Shown: positions 36,367 to 45,726, counted from the stretch's first letter. The stretch: 64,000 nucleotides of DNA from Treponema sp. (GCA_031267685.1 JAIRYV010000064.1:1-64000); one strand, 5' to 3'. The notes: generated by a model from the letters alone, not told the origin. Numbers and translations: made by a program.

Positions 36367-36649
36367 ATTTAGCCCTCCTCTTGTATAGTGAAATAAGTGT
36401 ATTATGAGGTTTTTCAAAGTGTAATATATAAATTTTAGAAATGTAGGTATAAATTACAGATAACTTTGAGAAAGTATAGCGCTATGTGCAGGCAGACACG
36501 ACGACAGACTCTTTCTCATCTGTGTGTTCAGCTAGACTAGAACGCCACATTGAGGCACGCGGTGGAAATGCTCAACTGAAGGAACAGCTGGCGCTTTCAT
36601 CATGTTTAACTTTATGTTTTCCCCCGCATTGCGCGGGTACGAGATTGGA

Positions 36650-36693
36650 CCACCATATATACCCCTACCGTTAGGTAGAAAAATATATGGCGG
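36650..36693. promoter_or_regulatory. Nested hairpin upstream of sugar ABC operon
   Basis: CCACCATATAT pairs with ATATATGGCGG and encloses a second stem, CTACC-GTTA-GGTAG; TTTTG follows on the + strand. It is the only structure I see in the 433-bp gap between the importer operon and the small secreted protein. It may be a bidirectional terminator or a leader element. Confidence 0.4.
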
Positions 36694-36799
36694 TTTTGAT
36701 ATCTTCTCTTGCTAGAAAAATGAATCTTTACCCAAAGTCAAGTTTTGCTATGTACAACCCGGACCAGGATTGCTTATAAGACTCAAACTAAACTAGCAA

Positions 36800-37183
36800 C
36801 TACTTCGCAGGCGCCGCAGCAGATGCAGTGATTGCTGCACTGGTAGCGCCGGCAGGTAAAGCTTTAGGCTTTGCAACCACAGACACTTTCGCAATAGCGA
36901 ATTTACCATTTGCGTTCGCGCCAGTATAAGGGATCGTTACTACTGTTTTAGCAGGAACATCAATAGTGGTAGGCTCTTTACCTGCAATCGTATACTGCAC
37001 GGTCTGAGCCTTATCAGTATTGTTGGTAAGACGAACAGTCGCTTTACCCGATACCTGCACCCATTCAATAGTACAATTCCCACTAGTAACAGAACCAGTG
37101 CCAGCAGGAACAGCCGCCTGAGCCATTACAACGCCACATGCTACAAAAAGTAACACTACTACTCCCAAAAAAGATCTTTTCAT
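36800..37183 (-). CDS. Small secreted protein, unknown function
   Basis: 127 residues. Signal peptide MKRSFLGVVVLLFVACGVVMAQA. The mature ~105 residues form one predicted beta-sandwich-like domain (CTIEWVQVSGKATVRLTNN, then VQYTIAGKEPTTIDVPAKTVVTIPY) ending in an Ala/Pro-rich tail. A Cys near the signal core (VACG) could be a lipobox alternative. Stands alone; family not recognised. Confidence 0.7.
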   Translation of the reverse strand: MKRSFLGVVVLLFVACGVVMAQAAVPAGTGSVTSGNCTIEWVQVSGKATVRLTNNTDKAQTVQYTIAGKEPTTIDVPAKTVVTIPYTGANANGKFAIAKVSVVAKPKALPAGATSAAITASAAAPAK

Positions 37184-37354
37184 ATATAACTCCTTACCTA
37201 TAACTTAGCATAAAAGAAAACCAATGTCAAGCCATATCATAAAAAAATCAGCGCTATTGATAGCTAAGCGCATGTATGCCCGCTAAGCACTGGGGCAGCA
37301 GTGACAAACACCTCTAACCTCAGCGCCAAGCGGGTATCTAGCAATGAGCGACTG

Positions 37355-39520
37355 TTATTCTACCTTGAACTTGGAAATCTCGTTAACCAGAGTATCAATA
37401 TGTTCTTTGTTAGCACTGCTGAGTGTACTGACCTGATTCACTGCTACGTTCACCTGATCCGCGCCTTTTGATATCTCAGTAACCCCATTTGAAACCTCCG
37501 CGGTAAGGGAACCAAGATTCTCGCTTTCTCCGATAATCTTTCTGCTCCCGGTGTGCATTTGAGTAGAACTATCGCGCACTCGCTGGGTAATATCATTGAG
37601 CCGGGAAATGACATCAAGTACCTGCTGGCTCCCATTTTGCTGTTCCTCCATCGCGCTCCTGATGTTCTCCTCCTGCCGGGACACCAGCTTAACTCCTGAA
37701 TCAATCGCCTCAAAACGCTCCAACACCGCGTCGGTGGATTTCATAATCTTATCAATGGAAGATTTTATCTTTTTCAGTACCCCCGCGATAGTCTTCGACT
37801 GTTCGCCAGAAGATTCCGCAAGTTTACGAATTTCATCAGCCACCACCGCAAATCCCTTGCCAGATTCACCTGCGTGGGCAGCCTCAATAGCAGCATTCAT
37901 CGACAGCAGGTTCGTCTGACTGGCAATGTTCTCCATCACGGCGGTAATCTCAAGCAAGCCTTCAGACTCTTTGGCAATCTCCTGAATGTCAGTGGAAACT
38001 TCCACAAGGCTCGTACGCCCCACTTCAGAAGCAGAGGCAAGACGTTTAACATTTTCTACATTCTGAACTAAGGTTTGAGTAACCGAATTGATATTGGCAA
38101 TCATCTCTTCTATAGCAGACGAAGACTGGGAGATGTTCGAACTCTGATTCTCGATATTCTCATTGAGTTCGCCTATGTTAGTGGTCATCTGCTTCATTGT
38201 AGAACTGGTTGTAGAGACACTGCCAGACTGATTAACAACCTGATCATTAATATTCTGAATATTAGCGGTGATCTGGTTCATGGCTGCAGCAGTCTCGTTC
38301 ATATTGGTAGATAGTTCAGTACCAATACCTAACAATGACGTAGACTGCTCCTTAATTATCACTATAAGAGCCTTAATCTTATCAATAGTAAGGTTGAAAT
38401 AATGAGCCATGTCTCCAATTTCATCCTTGCTATTGATGGTGATGCGTTTGGTCAAGTCACCTTCCCCTTCAGATATGTCCTTCAGCATAGAACCAACCAC
38501 TATGATGGGCTTTACAATAGTACCTGCCACTATGAAACCAATTATTACAGAGACAATAATAGTTACTATAGCAATTATAAGGGCAAATTGGCTCATCTGA
38601 TTTACCTGAGCAAGGACAGTATCTTGAGGTACTGTGGCCAATACGGATAACGCTGTGGTAGAATCTCCAACATAAAAAGGATAATTTACTACATATTGAC
38701 CCCCTGACTGGAAGAGCAAAGACCTCCCGCTTGAGATGGAACCCAATATCTGCCTCACCCTGTCTGCCCCTAAAATAGCAAGAGACGTCTGCTGAAAATT
38801 AGAACCAACTATAGAAGGATCATAGTGAGCCATTACCGTACCATCGTTAGATAGGAGAATAGCCCTGCCTGTATCAAAAGGTTTAATTGCAGCAATCACC
38901 GGCTGGAAAACCGACATATTAACATTAACGCCCACAACGCCAACCACCCTGCCATCAGGCCCGACCACAGGAGTGGTAAGATCAATAACATAGGCGGTTT
39001 TACCAGCAATTTCCATAGTATACGGATTCCCTATGGTGTCTCTATTGCTGAGATTGGCTAAAATTTGCTGATAGTTCGGATAGGTGCGACCTGTTATGTC
39101 GCCTGAAACTCTGGTGTACCATGATATGTACTGGCCACTTACATTCGTTCCCTGGGGATCAGCATAAAAATCATCCATCCCGTCAAGAGCATCAGGCAGC
39201 CACAATGAGTAGATACCAATAAAGTGTTCATTTGCCACAACAAGACCGTACATGATGTCATCATAGCGAGAACGCCTTTCAGAGGGGTCTATCATTGCAT
39301 AACTCCCCATGATTTGCGCCACGGTTCGTACAGCCTCAAGGTATTGTTCACATCGACGTTGAATATCTGTCGCAGCCTGACCAGAAACACTTGTCATATT
39401 CTCTGTCGCCGTCTCAACCTGAATCGAACTAGATCGATTTAACATAACAACTGCTAAAATAGCGACAGCAAACGCTGCCATAATACCAACCATCAAAGAC
39501 AACTTAATTCGTATTTTCAC
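37355..39520 (-). CDS. Methyl-accepting chemotaxis protein with dCache sensor
   Basis: 721 residues from a GTG preceded by GGGGG (the upstream frame to 39574 lacks a ribosome site). First membrane helix at residues ~8-30, then a ~270-residue periplasmic double-Cache domain ([22 protein letters not shown]), a second helix ([19 protein letters not shown]), a HAMP domain and the signalling hairpin, whose tip includes [35 protein letters not shown]. Signals to CheA/CheW to bias flagellar rotation. dCache domains usually bind amino acids or small organics. No che genes are nearby. Confidence 0.95.
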   Translation of the reverse strand: MKIRIKLSLMVGIMAAFAVAILAVVMLNRSSSIQVETATENMTSVSGQAATDIQRRCEQYLEAVRTVAQIMGSYAMIDPSERRSRYDDIMYGLVVANEHFIGIYSLWLPDALDGMDDFYADPQGTNVSGQYISWYTRVSGDITGRTYPNYQQILANLSNRDTIGNPYTMEIAGKTAYVIDLTTPVVGPDGRVVGVVGVNVNMSVFQPVIAAIKPFDTGRAILLSNDGTVMAHYDPSIVGSNFQQTSLAILGADRVRQILGSISSGRSLLFQSGGQYVVNYPFYVGDSTTALSVLATVPQDTVLAQVNQMSQFALIIAIVTIIVSVIIGFIVAGTIVKPIIVVGSMLKDISEGEGDLTKRITINSKDEIGDMAHYFNLTIDKIKALIVIIKEQSTSLLGIGTELSTNMNETAAAMNQITANIQNINDQVVNQSGSVSTTSSTMKQMTTNIGELNENIENQSSNISQSSSAIEEMIANINSVTQTLVQNVENVKRLASASEVGRTSLVEVSTDIQEIAKESEGLLEITAVMENIASQTNLLSMNAAIEAAHAGESGKGFAVVADEIRKLAESSGEQSKTIAGVLKKIKSSIDKIMKSTDAVLERFEAIDSGVKLVSRQEENIRSAMEEQQNGSQQVLDVISRLNDITQRVRDSSTQMHTGSRKIIGESENLGSLTAEVSNGVTEISKGADQVNVAVNQVSTLSSANKEHIDTLVNEISKFKVE

Positions 39521-39655
39521 AATAATTCCCCCAAAATTAAGGTCGCTGGCGATCCTCTCAACTTCACCATGCACTTATAATGTACTCACCATACAATTTC
39601 TGTCAAGCAAAATATAAAAAAAATATCCTTTTCACCCATTGAGCAGTTCAAGCTC

Positions 39656-39892
39656 TTAGCAAACGATGTTCTCTCCAGCACTAAACCCCTTGCTTTTAGC
39701 CCGGATACGACTAAAAGACAGCTCATCCCCGCTCTTCAGCACCTTCGCCTTTCTACAGAGAAGTGCGCAGGTAAGCGTTCTCCCTTCTCTAACAATGGTA
39801 TCAACAGGAATGGCCTTGACAGAGACCGGAACTGACCAACTCTCCCCAATGTCCCTAGATCGTACCTTGTCAAGAATGCTAAACTCCGCCAT
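39656..39892 (-). CDS. Hypothetical protein, 78 aa
   Basis: 78 residues, compact and without signal or membrane segment; contains TIVREGRTLTCALLCRKAKVLKSGDELSFSRI. A GGGATAG lies upstream of the ATG. No family recognised. The regular strand-turn pattern and codon use look coding, but support is limited. Confidence 0.5.
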   Translation of the reverse strand: MAEFSILDKVRSRDIGESWSVPVSVKAIPVDTIVREGRTLTCALLCRKAKVLKSGDELSFSRIRAKSKGFSAGENIVC

Positions 39893-40285
39893 AGCTCTAT
39901 CCCGCTCGTGTCAGTAAGCCCATGCCCAAAGCCAGCGGCCTGTGGTTTGGCCTGCTTACCCAGGTTGCCCTACAAGGTTCCTACCTTATTATTAAGAACC
40001 ATCACTACCATATCCACAAACCTTGACTCTCCGCACTGCCCAAGGATAAGGTTATATACTAAGCTGTTATCACCTTTCCATCAACAAGAATGTGCCAAAG
40101 CTGGCTTCCGCCTCGCCGCCGCCTTCCATCCCTCGGTTTAGGGCTTGAGAGGCATAATACTCAGGCAACACACAAGGGCAAGTCCCTCTGGCTCGCGAGG
40201 ACTTTGTGGCGCGGGCACTTGGCTGATCGTGCTTGGCGCGTCATCCTTGATCCCAGGGAAGGGCGAAGCAGCTGATGTTGCCTGC
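39893..40285. other. Intergenic region, no gene seen
   Basis: 393 bp between the 78-aa protein and the regulator fusion. Short frames on both strands are not convincing. Just after the regulator stop there is a duplicated GCAGGCAACATCAG segment, a remnant of its GNISQF-encoding end. Confidence 0.4.
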
Positions 40286-41092
40286 CTATTCCTTCGTCCT
40301 GAGGAATTGGCTGATGTTGCCTGCTGATTCACCCTTTTGCATCGCTTCCCTCTTCAAGGCTTCTTCCCTCTTCAGTGCCGCTTCCCTCTTCAGCGCCGCT
40401 TCCCTTTTCAGCGCCGCCTCCCTCTTCAGCGCTTCTTCCTTCTTCAGCGCCGCTTCCCTCTTTGGCGCAGAAACCCCAAGCTTGATGGTATAGCCCTCAT
40501 AAACACTGATAAAAGACGCCCGGTCAAGCAGCTTGAGAAGGTCATACAGCTGCTTAACACGCTTTTTTACCGAACTAAGACTGATCCTCTGTTCCGCGGC
40601 AATAGATTCATACTTATCGCCCTCAAGTATGGACTGAAGCAGCTCAATATCACGCTGCTTGAACAGAGGCTTATATAATAGAAGAATTCTCTCCTGACCA
40701 TCGCTCGTTACCTTATGAAGATGAGTGTCCATGGCCGCTGCCTGTCTCTGAACATCCTCGCTCTCGTGCTTATTGATCGTTACCTTACGAGTGTGAGCGT
40801 CCTTGCCCTGTCGCTCCTGCCCATCACTCGCTATCATAAGCTCAGGGTGTTGATAATCAGGATATTTTTTCTTGAATCTCTGTATCTGCCTATAGACACC
40901 CCGATACCATTCATCAAGCATATTCTCAGCCTCACCAGAGGAACCGCCACGACCAGAATCAGAACCAGAATCAGCGCCACCGCCCGTGCCACTACCGCTA
41001 ATCAATGGACACATACAACAACACGCAGCATTGACAGCCATGTCTACCTCGTGCATTGCAGGCGCCACGTACTCGCTAAACATAATGAACAT
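40286..41092 (-). CDS. Peptide-precursor homologue fused to LuxR-type DNA-binding domain
   Basis: 268 residues. Residues 1-~85 are homologous to the CxCxC peptide at 44919: MFSEYVAPAMHEVDMAVNA, then Cys at 24, 25, 26 and 28, a Gly/Ser spacer, and LDEWYRGVYRQIQRFKKKYPDYQHPEL. After a charged linker, residues ~135-205 form a LuxR/GerE helix-turn-helix (FKQRDIELLQSILEGDKYESIAAE-, ISLSSVKKRVKQLYDLL) nearly the same as in the membrane regulator at 41246. The C-terminal tail has six or so ALKREE/ALKREA repeats (18-bp period) and ends GNISQF. The ribosome site and flanking bases also match the peptide gene (GGAGAATG-AA-GATG). Confidence 0.85.
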   Translation of the reverse strand: MFIMFSEYVAPAMHEVDMAVNAACCCMCPLISGSGTGGGADSGSDSGRGGSSGEAENMLDEWYRGVYRQIQRFKKKYPDYQHPELMIASDGQERQGKDAHTRKVTINKHESEDVQRQAAAMDTHLHKVTSDGQERILLLYKPLFKQRDIELLQSILEGDKYESIAAEQRISLSSVKKRVKQLYDLLKLLDRASFISVYEGYTIKLGVSAPKREAALKKEEALKREAALKREAALKREAALKREEALKREAMQKGESAGNISQFLRTKE

Positions 41093-41245
41093 CTTTCCAT
41101 TCTCCTCTCACTGCGGAATGAAAGATCATTATACACCTATATGTCATGGATCGATACCTGTCCTGTGATATTTTTACCATATACATTGACCGCCCTACCA
41201 GTATAAAAGCAGGTCCCTCTGAGCAAAAAGAGGACGCCGAGTCTA

Positions 41246-42091
41246 CTATGACTTGCCGCGGCTTTGTGGCACAGGGAATTGGCTGATATTGCCAGCCTCT
41301 TCCTCCTTTGGAGCAGGAATCCCCAGCTCAATAGCATAGCCCTCATAGGCATTGATAAAAGACACCCGGTCCGGCAAGTTGAGGTGGTTATACAGCACCC
41401 TGACACGCTTCTTTACAGAACTAAGGCTGATCTTCTGTTCTGAGGCAATGCCTTCATACTTATTCCCCGCAAGTACCAATTGAAGTATCTTAACATCGCG
41501 CTGGGTGAACATAGACCGAGGTAATAGAAGCATGCTCTTCTGCCTCTCGCTCCCTGCCATGTCTTCATTGACATCCTCACCAGATACCTGCGCTTGGATT
41601 TCCCGTCCGTACAAAAGACCACCGAGCAGCGCTATGAGGAATATAGCAACCATGTCAAGGAGTGTCTCGTAGAGATGTTCGAACCCATAGTGTATCTGGG
41701 AGAGTACCGCGCCAGCGAGTACCAGTATCGCAAGACATAGCTTGACCCTTCCATGAGTGTGAAAGAATTCTCCCTTGAGCGCAAAGAGAAGACCCAGACC
41801 ATACATCAGGATACCGCCAAAACTGCCCCCCTCAATGAGGTGAATGAGACCCCACAGGCAGCAGAACACTGCATAGATAGAGAACTGGAGGGGAAAGATG
41901 ACCAACACTACACAGACAATGACAGTTACCCCCTGTAAACCTAGCCCCAAATATGGGTGTATCAGCCCTCCCGCGGTTTTTTCATAAGCAGAGATCGTAT
42001 AACGATCAACCACGAGAACGAGCATCCAAGCAAGCGCGGCAACAATGGCAATAATGCGCCAGTAGAAAAGCTGCTGGTTATGTTTCACCAT
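41246..42091 (-). CDS. Membrane-bound LuxR-family transcriptional regulator
   Basis: 281 residues. About five predicted membrane helices in the first 165 residues (IIAIVAALAWMLVLVV; GVTVIVCVVLVIFPLQ; LVLAGAVLSQI; VAIFLIALLGGLLYG), then a cytoplasmic LuxR-type HTH (FTQRDVKILQLVLAGNKYEGIA, ISLSSVKKRVRVLYNHL). It could sense a membrane or extracellular signal and control the divergent peptide cluster. Its 5' end overlaps the 42085 gene by 7 bp. The HTH and tail (GNISQF) match the fusion protein encoded next, so one gene arose from the other with exchange of the N-terminal domain. Confidence 0.85.
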   Translation of the reverse strand: MVKHNQQLFYWRIIAIVAALAWMLVLVVDRYTISAYEKTAGGLIHPYLGLGLQGVTVIVCVVLVIFPLQFSIYAVFCCLWGLIHLIEGGSFGGILMYGLGLLFALKGEFFHTHGRVKLCLAILVLAGAVLSQIHYGFEHLYETLLDMVAIFLIALLGGLLYGREIQAQVSGEDVNEDMAGSERQKSMLLLPRSMFTQRDVKILQLVLAGNKYEGIASEQKISLSSVKKRVRVLYNHLNLPDRVSFINAYEGYAIELGIPAPKEEEAGNISQFPVPQSRGKS

Positions 42092-42651
42092 GATACATTA
42101 TAAATAGCTTCCGGGAGGATGCTGTCCAGAGCTTCACAGGGCTTGGCATGGACCCGCTTGGTAAGCTCTTGCCGCAGAGCTTCCGCGTCCCAGGCCCCCG
42201 CATTCAGCGGGTTGTACTGATGCCTCCGACAGTCTTCTTCCTGACTCCGCTCATACCCAGCGAGCATCACCAACGCAAGCTGGCTCATGCCGTGGCCGAT
42301 GATCTCCTGGTTACCACCCTTGAACGAGGACAGGAGCCGGAGACGGGCAAAGGGACTGGTGTTGTCCTCCAGGGTATGATCCCCAATGCTCCTGCCGCCT
42401 CTAAGCTCAGTCATATAGATCGCTAGGTGCGCCAGAGCAGTGCGTTCCGCTTCCTCACAGCGAGCCGCAAAGGGAATCGCTGCAATCAGCTTTGCTGTTC
42501 TGTTCCGGGCAAAGTCCGCCCGTTCCTGAGCGCTGAAACAAAAGGTTTCCGCCACGCAATCACAGAGCCTTTCCCAAGGAAAGGACTCCCGCGTTTCCAG
42601 AACCTGAATCCGAGTGGCGCTTGCTAGAGCGCCAAAGCCGCTGTCTTTCAT
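42085..42651 (-). CDS. Hypothetical protein in regulator operon
   Basis: 188 residues from the ATG preceded by GAGGAGA (the frame is open 12 codons further). Cytoplasmic, mostly helical, with LDCVAETFCFS-like and HGMSQLALVMLAGYERSQEEDC segments. First gene of the minus-strand regulator group, overlapping the membrane LuxR gene, so probably part of the same control circuit. No family recognised. Confidence 0.7.
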   Translation of the reverse strand: MKDSGFGALASATRIQVLETRESFPWERLCDCVAETFCFSAQERADFARNRTAKLIAAIPFAARCEEAERTALAHLAIYMTELRGGRSIGDHTLEDNTSPFARLRLLSSFKGGNQEIIGHGMSQLALVMLAGYERSQEEDCRRHQYNPLNAGAWDAEALRQELTKRVHAKPCEALDSILPEAIYNVSW

Positions 42652-42800
42652 AAAAATCTCCTCAATTGAGAACGATTGTAAGTACATGGTACCATATACT
42701 GGGAATGAATGTCAACCGCTCTTGCTAACATTATTCGTTTTCTAGTTTATGCCAAGGTAAAACACGGGTCTAGGCATGAATCATGCCTCCATATACCCCT

Positions 42801-42917
42801 TTACACCTGCATTACACCTTTGTTACACTCGCTTACACTTTGATTACACCCCTACTTACACCACGCTTACATCCTATTTGCACTCAAAATGACCCCGAAT
42901 GTACTCAATTACACCTC
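42801..42917. repeat. Degenerate 10-12-bp TTACAC repeats
   Basis: Eight or nine copies of TTACAC, spaced 10-13 bp apart (about one helical turn), lie between the divergent regulator operon and the maturase gene, partly overlapping its longest open frame. This could be a multi-site operator for one of the LuxR-type regulators or simple slippage sequence. Confidence 0.6.
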
Positions 42918-42988
42918 AAAAACCATTGACTGCTGCAAAGAAGAGTGTATTATGGAGATACATACATGTTCACTCTATGGAGGTTGTT

Positions 42989-44320
42989 GTGCGTTCCTTA
43001 CTCGACTCGTTGTATTTCCCAAACAAGTACCTGCGCTTTTCCCATGGGAAGTATCAAGTGCTGCTCAACACTGAGAACTGTAGAAGCAGAAAACTTTTGG
43101 AACACGAGTACGCTTACTTCAATAAACTCCTCCTATTAAAACAGGATTCAACAAGAGCCGCCGCAGTTCAATGGATAGAAGAGAACCCAGACGCATTTGC
43201 CTTTGTCAAACAGATGATCGTCTCCGGCATGGTGTCCATGAAGCCTTTTGTGGAAAACAAACGCGATACTGTACAGGGAAAGCCAGTCTCGACTTACTGG
43301 GGCGTGTCGTCACGGTGTAACTTTAGGTGCAAGTACTGCTATGCTGACTGCGGCGCTCCGGTCCCAGAGGAAACCCAGCGATACTTAACAGTGCAAGAAC
43401 ACCAGCGCGTCATTGACAAGATCAAAGACCACGGGTTTTCCGAACTCGTCTTTACCGGCGGGGAACCACTCTTGAACAGAGACGTTTTTGCTATGGCAAC
43501 ATATGCAAAGCAAAAAGGACTGTTTGTCGGACTGCTAAGCAATGGGTCCTTGATAAAGAATCACGACGTTGAACAGTTTAAGACCTTCGACTATGTAAAG
43601 CTCAGTTTGGACAGTATTAAGGAAGAAGAAAATGATTATCTCAGAGGACGCGGCAGTTACCATCTGATCATTGACGCGATTGAGCGGCTGCGTTCAAACA
43701 ATATAGACGTGCATATTGGAACTGTTTTGACGAAAATAAACAAAGACACCATAGCAAACCTGATAAGTGAACTCTACAAGACCTATACCATTAAACGCCA
43801 CACCATAGCGAACTTCACTCCCATAGGAGCGGGAGCAGTCCACGCCGCTGAGTTGGAATGTGACTTAGAAGAGACAGGGAGAAATGATGCCCTGATACGG
43901 GAAACCAAAATGAAGCTGTCAAAAAAGGATTTCCATTCGATTTTGAATGACAAGGCCATTTCTGAAGACAGGCATGTCTGCTGCGGTATGGGCAATTCAG
44001 AGATATTCATTAACGAGTGCGGGGATGTGTATCCATGTAGAATGACCTACTCCAACGAGTATTACTTGGGCAATATTCTAACCAATGATATGGCAGCAAT
44101 ATAAAAAAACGTTGAGAAAATCACGAAAGATTTAACGGTTGATTCCCTTGAATCCTGCACATCATGTGATTACAAGTATGTATGCGGCGGCGGCTGCAGG
44201 ATGTACCACTGTGCCTATACAGGCTCGATCTATAAAAGCCACCCGCCGTTTTGCGCTGTCTTAAAACAGCAGTTAGAAAGTTTGCTGCTCCTGAAAAATG
44301 GAGTGTATGACAATGAATGA
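42989..44320 (+). pseudogene. Radical SAM/SPASM peptide maturase, interrupted by in-frame stop
   Basis: Start chosen at GTG 42989 with GGAGG five bases upstream; in-frame ATGs at 42977 and 42899 are alternatives. The radical SAM motif CNFRCKYC lies near residue 110 and FTGGEPLL follows. The C-terminal SPASM region starts HVCCGMGNSEIFINECGDVYPC, but a TAA at 44102-44104 stops translation after MAAI. The same frame continues KNVEKITKDL... and encodes the rest of SPASM (SCTSCDYKYVCGGGCRMYHC) up to a TGA at 44320. One nonsense change (or sequence error) thus separates the auxiliary-cluster cysteines. Members modify ribosomal peptides; it resembles Cys-rich peptide maturases (CcpM-like), judged by pattern only. 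Confidence 0.85.
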
Positions 44321-44362
44321 TGTTATCAGTATGCGCGTGCATATTCGGAAAGCTCATATCAT

Positions 44363-44396
44363 GACCTGTTTGAAAACAAAAGCTCCCAAACAGGTC
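44363..44396 (+). terminator. Stem-loop after maturase gene
   Basis: GACCTGTTTG / CAAACAGGTC, 10-bp perfect stem with a 14-nt loop, followed by AAATCTT. It lies between the maturase and the small peptide genes and may limit readthrough so that the peptides can be made at different levels. Confidence 0.5.
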
Positions 44397-44422
44397 AAAT
44401 CTTAGGAAAAGGAGGGAATACT

Positions 44423-44524
44423 ATGATTGGTTTGTCCGTGTATTTTGAACATGGACATATATATAAGCGTGCGCCGAGCTGATTCTTTGTGAATCAATCC
44501 GGCATATATCTATTAGGAGAGTAG
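44423..44524 (+). pseudogene. Very short peptide ORF with internal TGA (KRAP peptide)
   Basis: AGGAGGGA precedes ATG 44423, giving MIGLSVYFEHGHIYKRAPS and then TGA at 44480. The frame resumes as FFVNQSGIYLLGE up to TAG at 44524. A second copy at 45290-45355 encodes KRAPGWFFADQPGIYLIER without the stop, so TGA here replaces a Trp codon. Both copies end just before the ATG of a paralogous secreted protein. Either a real small-peptide frame or a conserved leader. Confidence 0.35.
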
Positions 44525-44529
44525 TATTT

Positions 44530-44868
44530 ATGAAGAAACTTATTTTTGGCGGGTTTATTGGCCTGTTGCTTTGCTGCACGGCAGTGGCGTTTGCCGATCC
44601 GGTTGTTACAGGAACCTTTAGCGGGAATCTTGGTGAAGTTGTCCTTGACAAAAGCGCAGACGGGGTATTAGGGCATTTTGACATTGAGGTAGAAGTGCCA
44701 AAACTACGCAACAGACAGAGTCTTGGAGCGCAAGAGCCGGCAATTAGAGAAGCGATAAAAAAAGAAATCGCAAAACTTGGCGGCACTCGCGCTATAGATA
44801 TAATGATACAGGGCTATGAAACAGCTGACACTGTTTTTGCCCGCGTAATCGGGACAGTAGTAAAGTAA
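44530..44868 (+). CDS. Small exported protein, paralogue 1
   Basis: 112 residues with TAGGAGAG upstream. Signal peptide MKKLIFGGFIGLLLCC, cut near AFA-DP. The mature domain has EVVLDKSADGVLGHFDIEV, then IREAIKKEIAKLGGTRAIDI and ends FARVIGTVVK. The same domain occurs in the genes at 45361 and 45727. Located inside the peptide cluster, between maturase and CxCxC peptide. Could be an accessory, immunity or secreted substrate protein; the family is not recognised. Confidence 0.75.
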   Translation: MKKLIFGGFIGLLLCCTAVAFADPVVTGTFSGNLGEVVLDKSADGVLGHFDIEVEVPKLRNRQSLGAQEPAIREAIKKEIAKLGGTRAIDIMIQGYETADTVFARVIGTVVK

Positions 44869-44918
44869 TGGCAAACGCGTGATAATTTTTCATCCCACGT
44901 CGAAAGGAGAATGAAACG

Positions 44919-45158
44919 ATGCTTAGTATGTTTAGCAAGTACGCAGCGCCTGCAATGCGCGAAGTGGACATTGCCGCCAATGCTGATTGCCATTGTGGTT
45001 GCACAGTAACTACCGGCGGCGGCGGTGGTGATGGCCCCAGAAATTCCAAAGAGGCTAAGGAGGCGCTTGATAAGTGGTACCGGGACCTTCGTAAACAGCT
45101 TGAAAAACTCAAGAAAGACTATCCTGACTACGATCACCCTGAGCTTGAGGATAATTAA
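44919..45158 (+). CDS. Putative RiPP precursor-like peptide (CxCxC)
   Basis: 79 residues, GAAAGGAG nine bases before the ATG. No signal peptide. MFSKYAAPAMREVDIAANA leads to Cys24-His-Cys26-Gly-Cys28, then TVTT and a Gly-rich stretch (GGGGGDG), then a charged amphipathic helix (ALDKWYRDLRKQLEKLKKDY) ending YDHPELEDN. The position in a cluster with a radical SAM/SPASM maturase, PqqD-like protein, peptidase and exporter makes it the best precursor candidate. Which part is core and which is recognition sequence is unclear. Its homologue is the N-terminus of the regulator at 40286. Confidence 0.72.
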   Translation: MLSMFSKYAAPAMREVDIAANADCHCGCTVTTGGGGGDGPRNSKEAKEALDKWYRDLRKQLEKLKKDYPDYDHPELEDN

Positions 45159-45163
45159 AAGGC

Positions 45164-45355
45164 GTGTCCGCTTATAAGATCAACGCCGATAAGTTCGACG
45201 CTTATAAGCGGATGTTCCTTAAAGACACGGCGCTCATTGTCATAACATGCGCCGCGTCATTGGTCTGTTTGTCTTTTAGCAATAGCCATAGATTGAAGCG
45301 TGCGCCGGGATGGTTCTTTGCGGACCAGCCTGGCATATATCTAATAGAGAGGTAG
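45164..45355 (+). CDS. Possible small membrane protein with KRAP tail
   Basis: 63 residues from GTG 45164, six bases after the peptide gene. It reads SAYKINADKFDAYKRMF, then a hydrophobic segment (TALIVITCAASLVCLSF), then KRAPGWFFADQPGIYLIER. The first part coincides with the hairpin at 45166 and is echoed before the PqqD gene (AYKLTADKLDAYMR); the last part is echoed at 44423. The ribosome site is poor (AAAAGG). It may be a gene or a set of shared repeats. Confidence 0.35.
   Translation: MSAYKINADKFDAYKRMFLKDTALIVITCAASLVCLSFSNSHRLKRAPGWFFADQPGIYLIER
45166..45213 (+). repeat. Hairpin repeat, copy 1
   Basis: TCCGCTTATAAG pairs with CTTATAAGCGGA (12 bp) around a 22-nt loop ATCAACGCCGATAAGTTCG-ACG. 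Copy 2 at 46050 has the same loop with few changes and a compensating base pair in the stem. Confidence 0.7.
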
Positions 45356-45360
45356 CATTT

Positions 45361-45687
45361 ATGAAGAAACTTATTTTTACTTTGTTGCTTTGTTGTGCAA
45401 CAGTGGTGTTTGCTACTTCATGTGCCTTATCACGTTTTTCCAGTTCTGGGGCCGAAGTTGTCCTTGACGAAAGCGAGGACGGGGTACTAGGGCATTTTGA
45501 CATTGAGGTAAAAGTGCCAAAACCACACAGAGACTTTAGCCTTAGTGGTAATGATCCGGCAATTAGAGACGCGATAAAACAAGAAATCGCAAAACATGGC
45601 GGCACTCGCGCTATACATATAAACATAGATGGTCGGGAAACATTTGGCTCTATTATTGTCCGCATAACTGGGACAGTCGTAAAATAA
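45361..45687 (+). CDS. Small exported protein, paralogue 2
   Basis: 108 residues from ATG 45361 (AGAGAGG upstream). Signal MKKLIFTLLLCCATVVFATSC, where TSC could be a lipobox (Cys ~21). The mature part repeats the domain EVVLDESEDGVLGHFDIEV ... IRDAIKQEIAKHGGTRAIHI ... ITGTVVK. The upstream 70 bp also match the region before paralogue 1, so the duplication unit included its leader. Confidence 0.75.
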   Translation: MKKLIFTLLLCCATVVFATSCALSRFSSSGAEVVLDESEDGVLGHFDIEVKVPKPHRDFSLSGNDPAIRDAIKQEIAKHGGTRAIHINIDGRETFGSIIVRITGTVVK

Positions 45688-45726
45688 CGGCAAACACGGC
45701 ATATATTTCATAGGAGAGCAGCATTT

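Noticed and set aside
40090-40332. Short ORFs downstream of the regulator fusion on both strands
   Set aside because: No ribosome sites, overlap each other, and partly repeat the end of the upstream gene.
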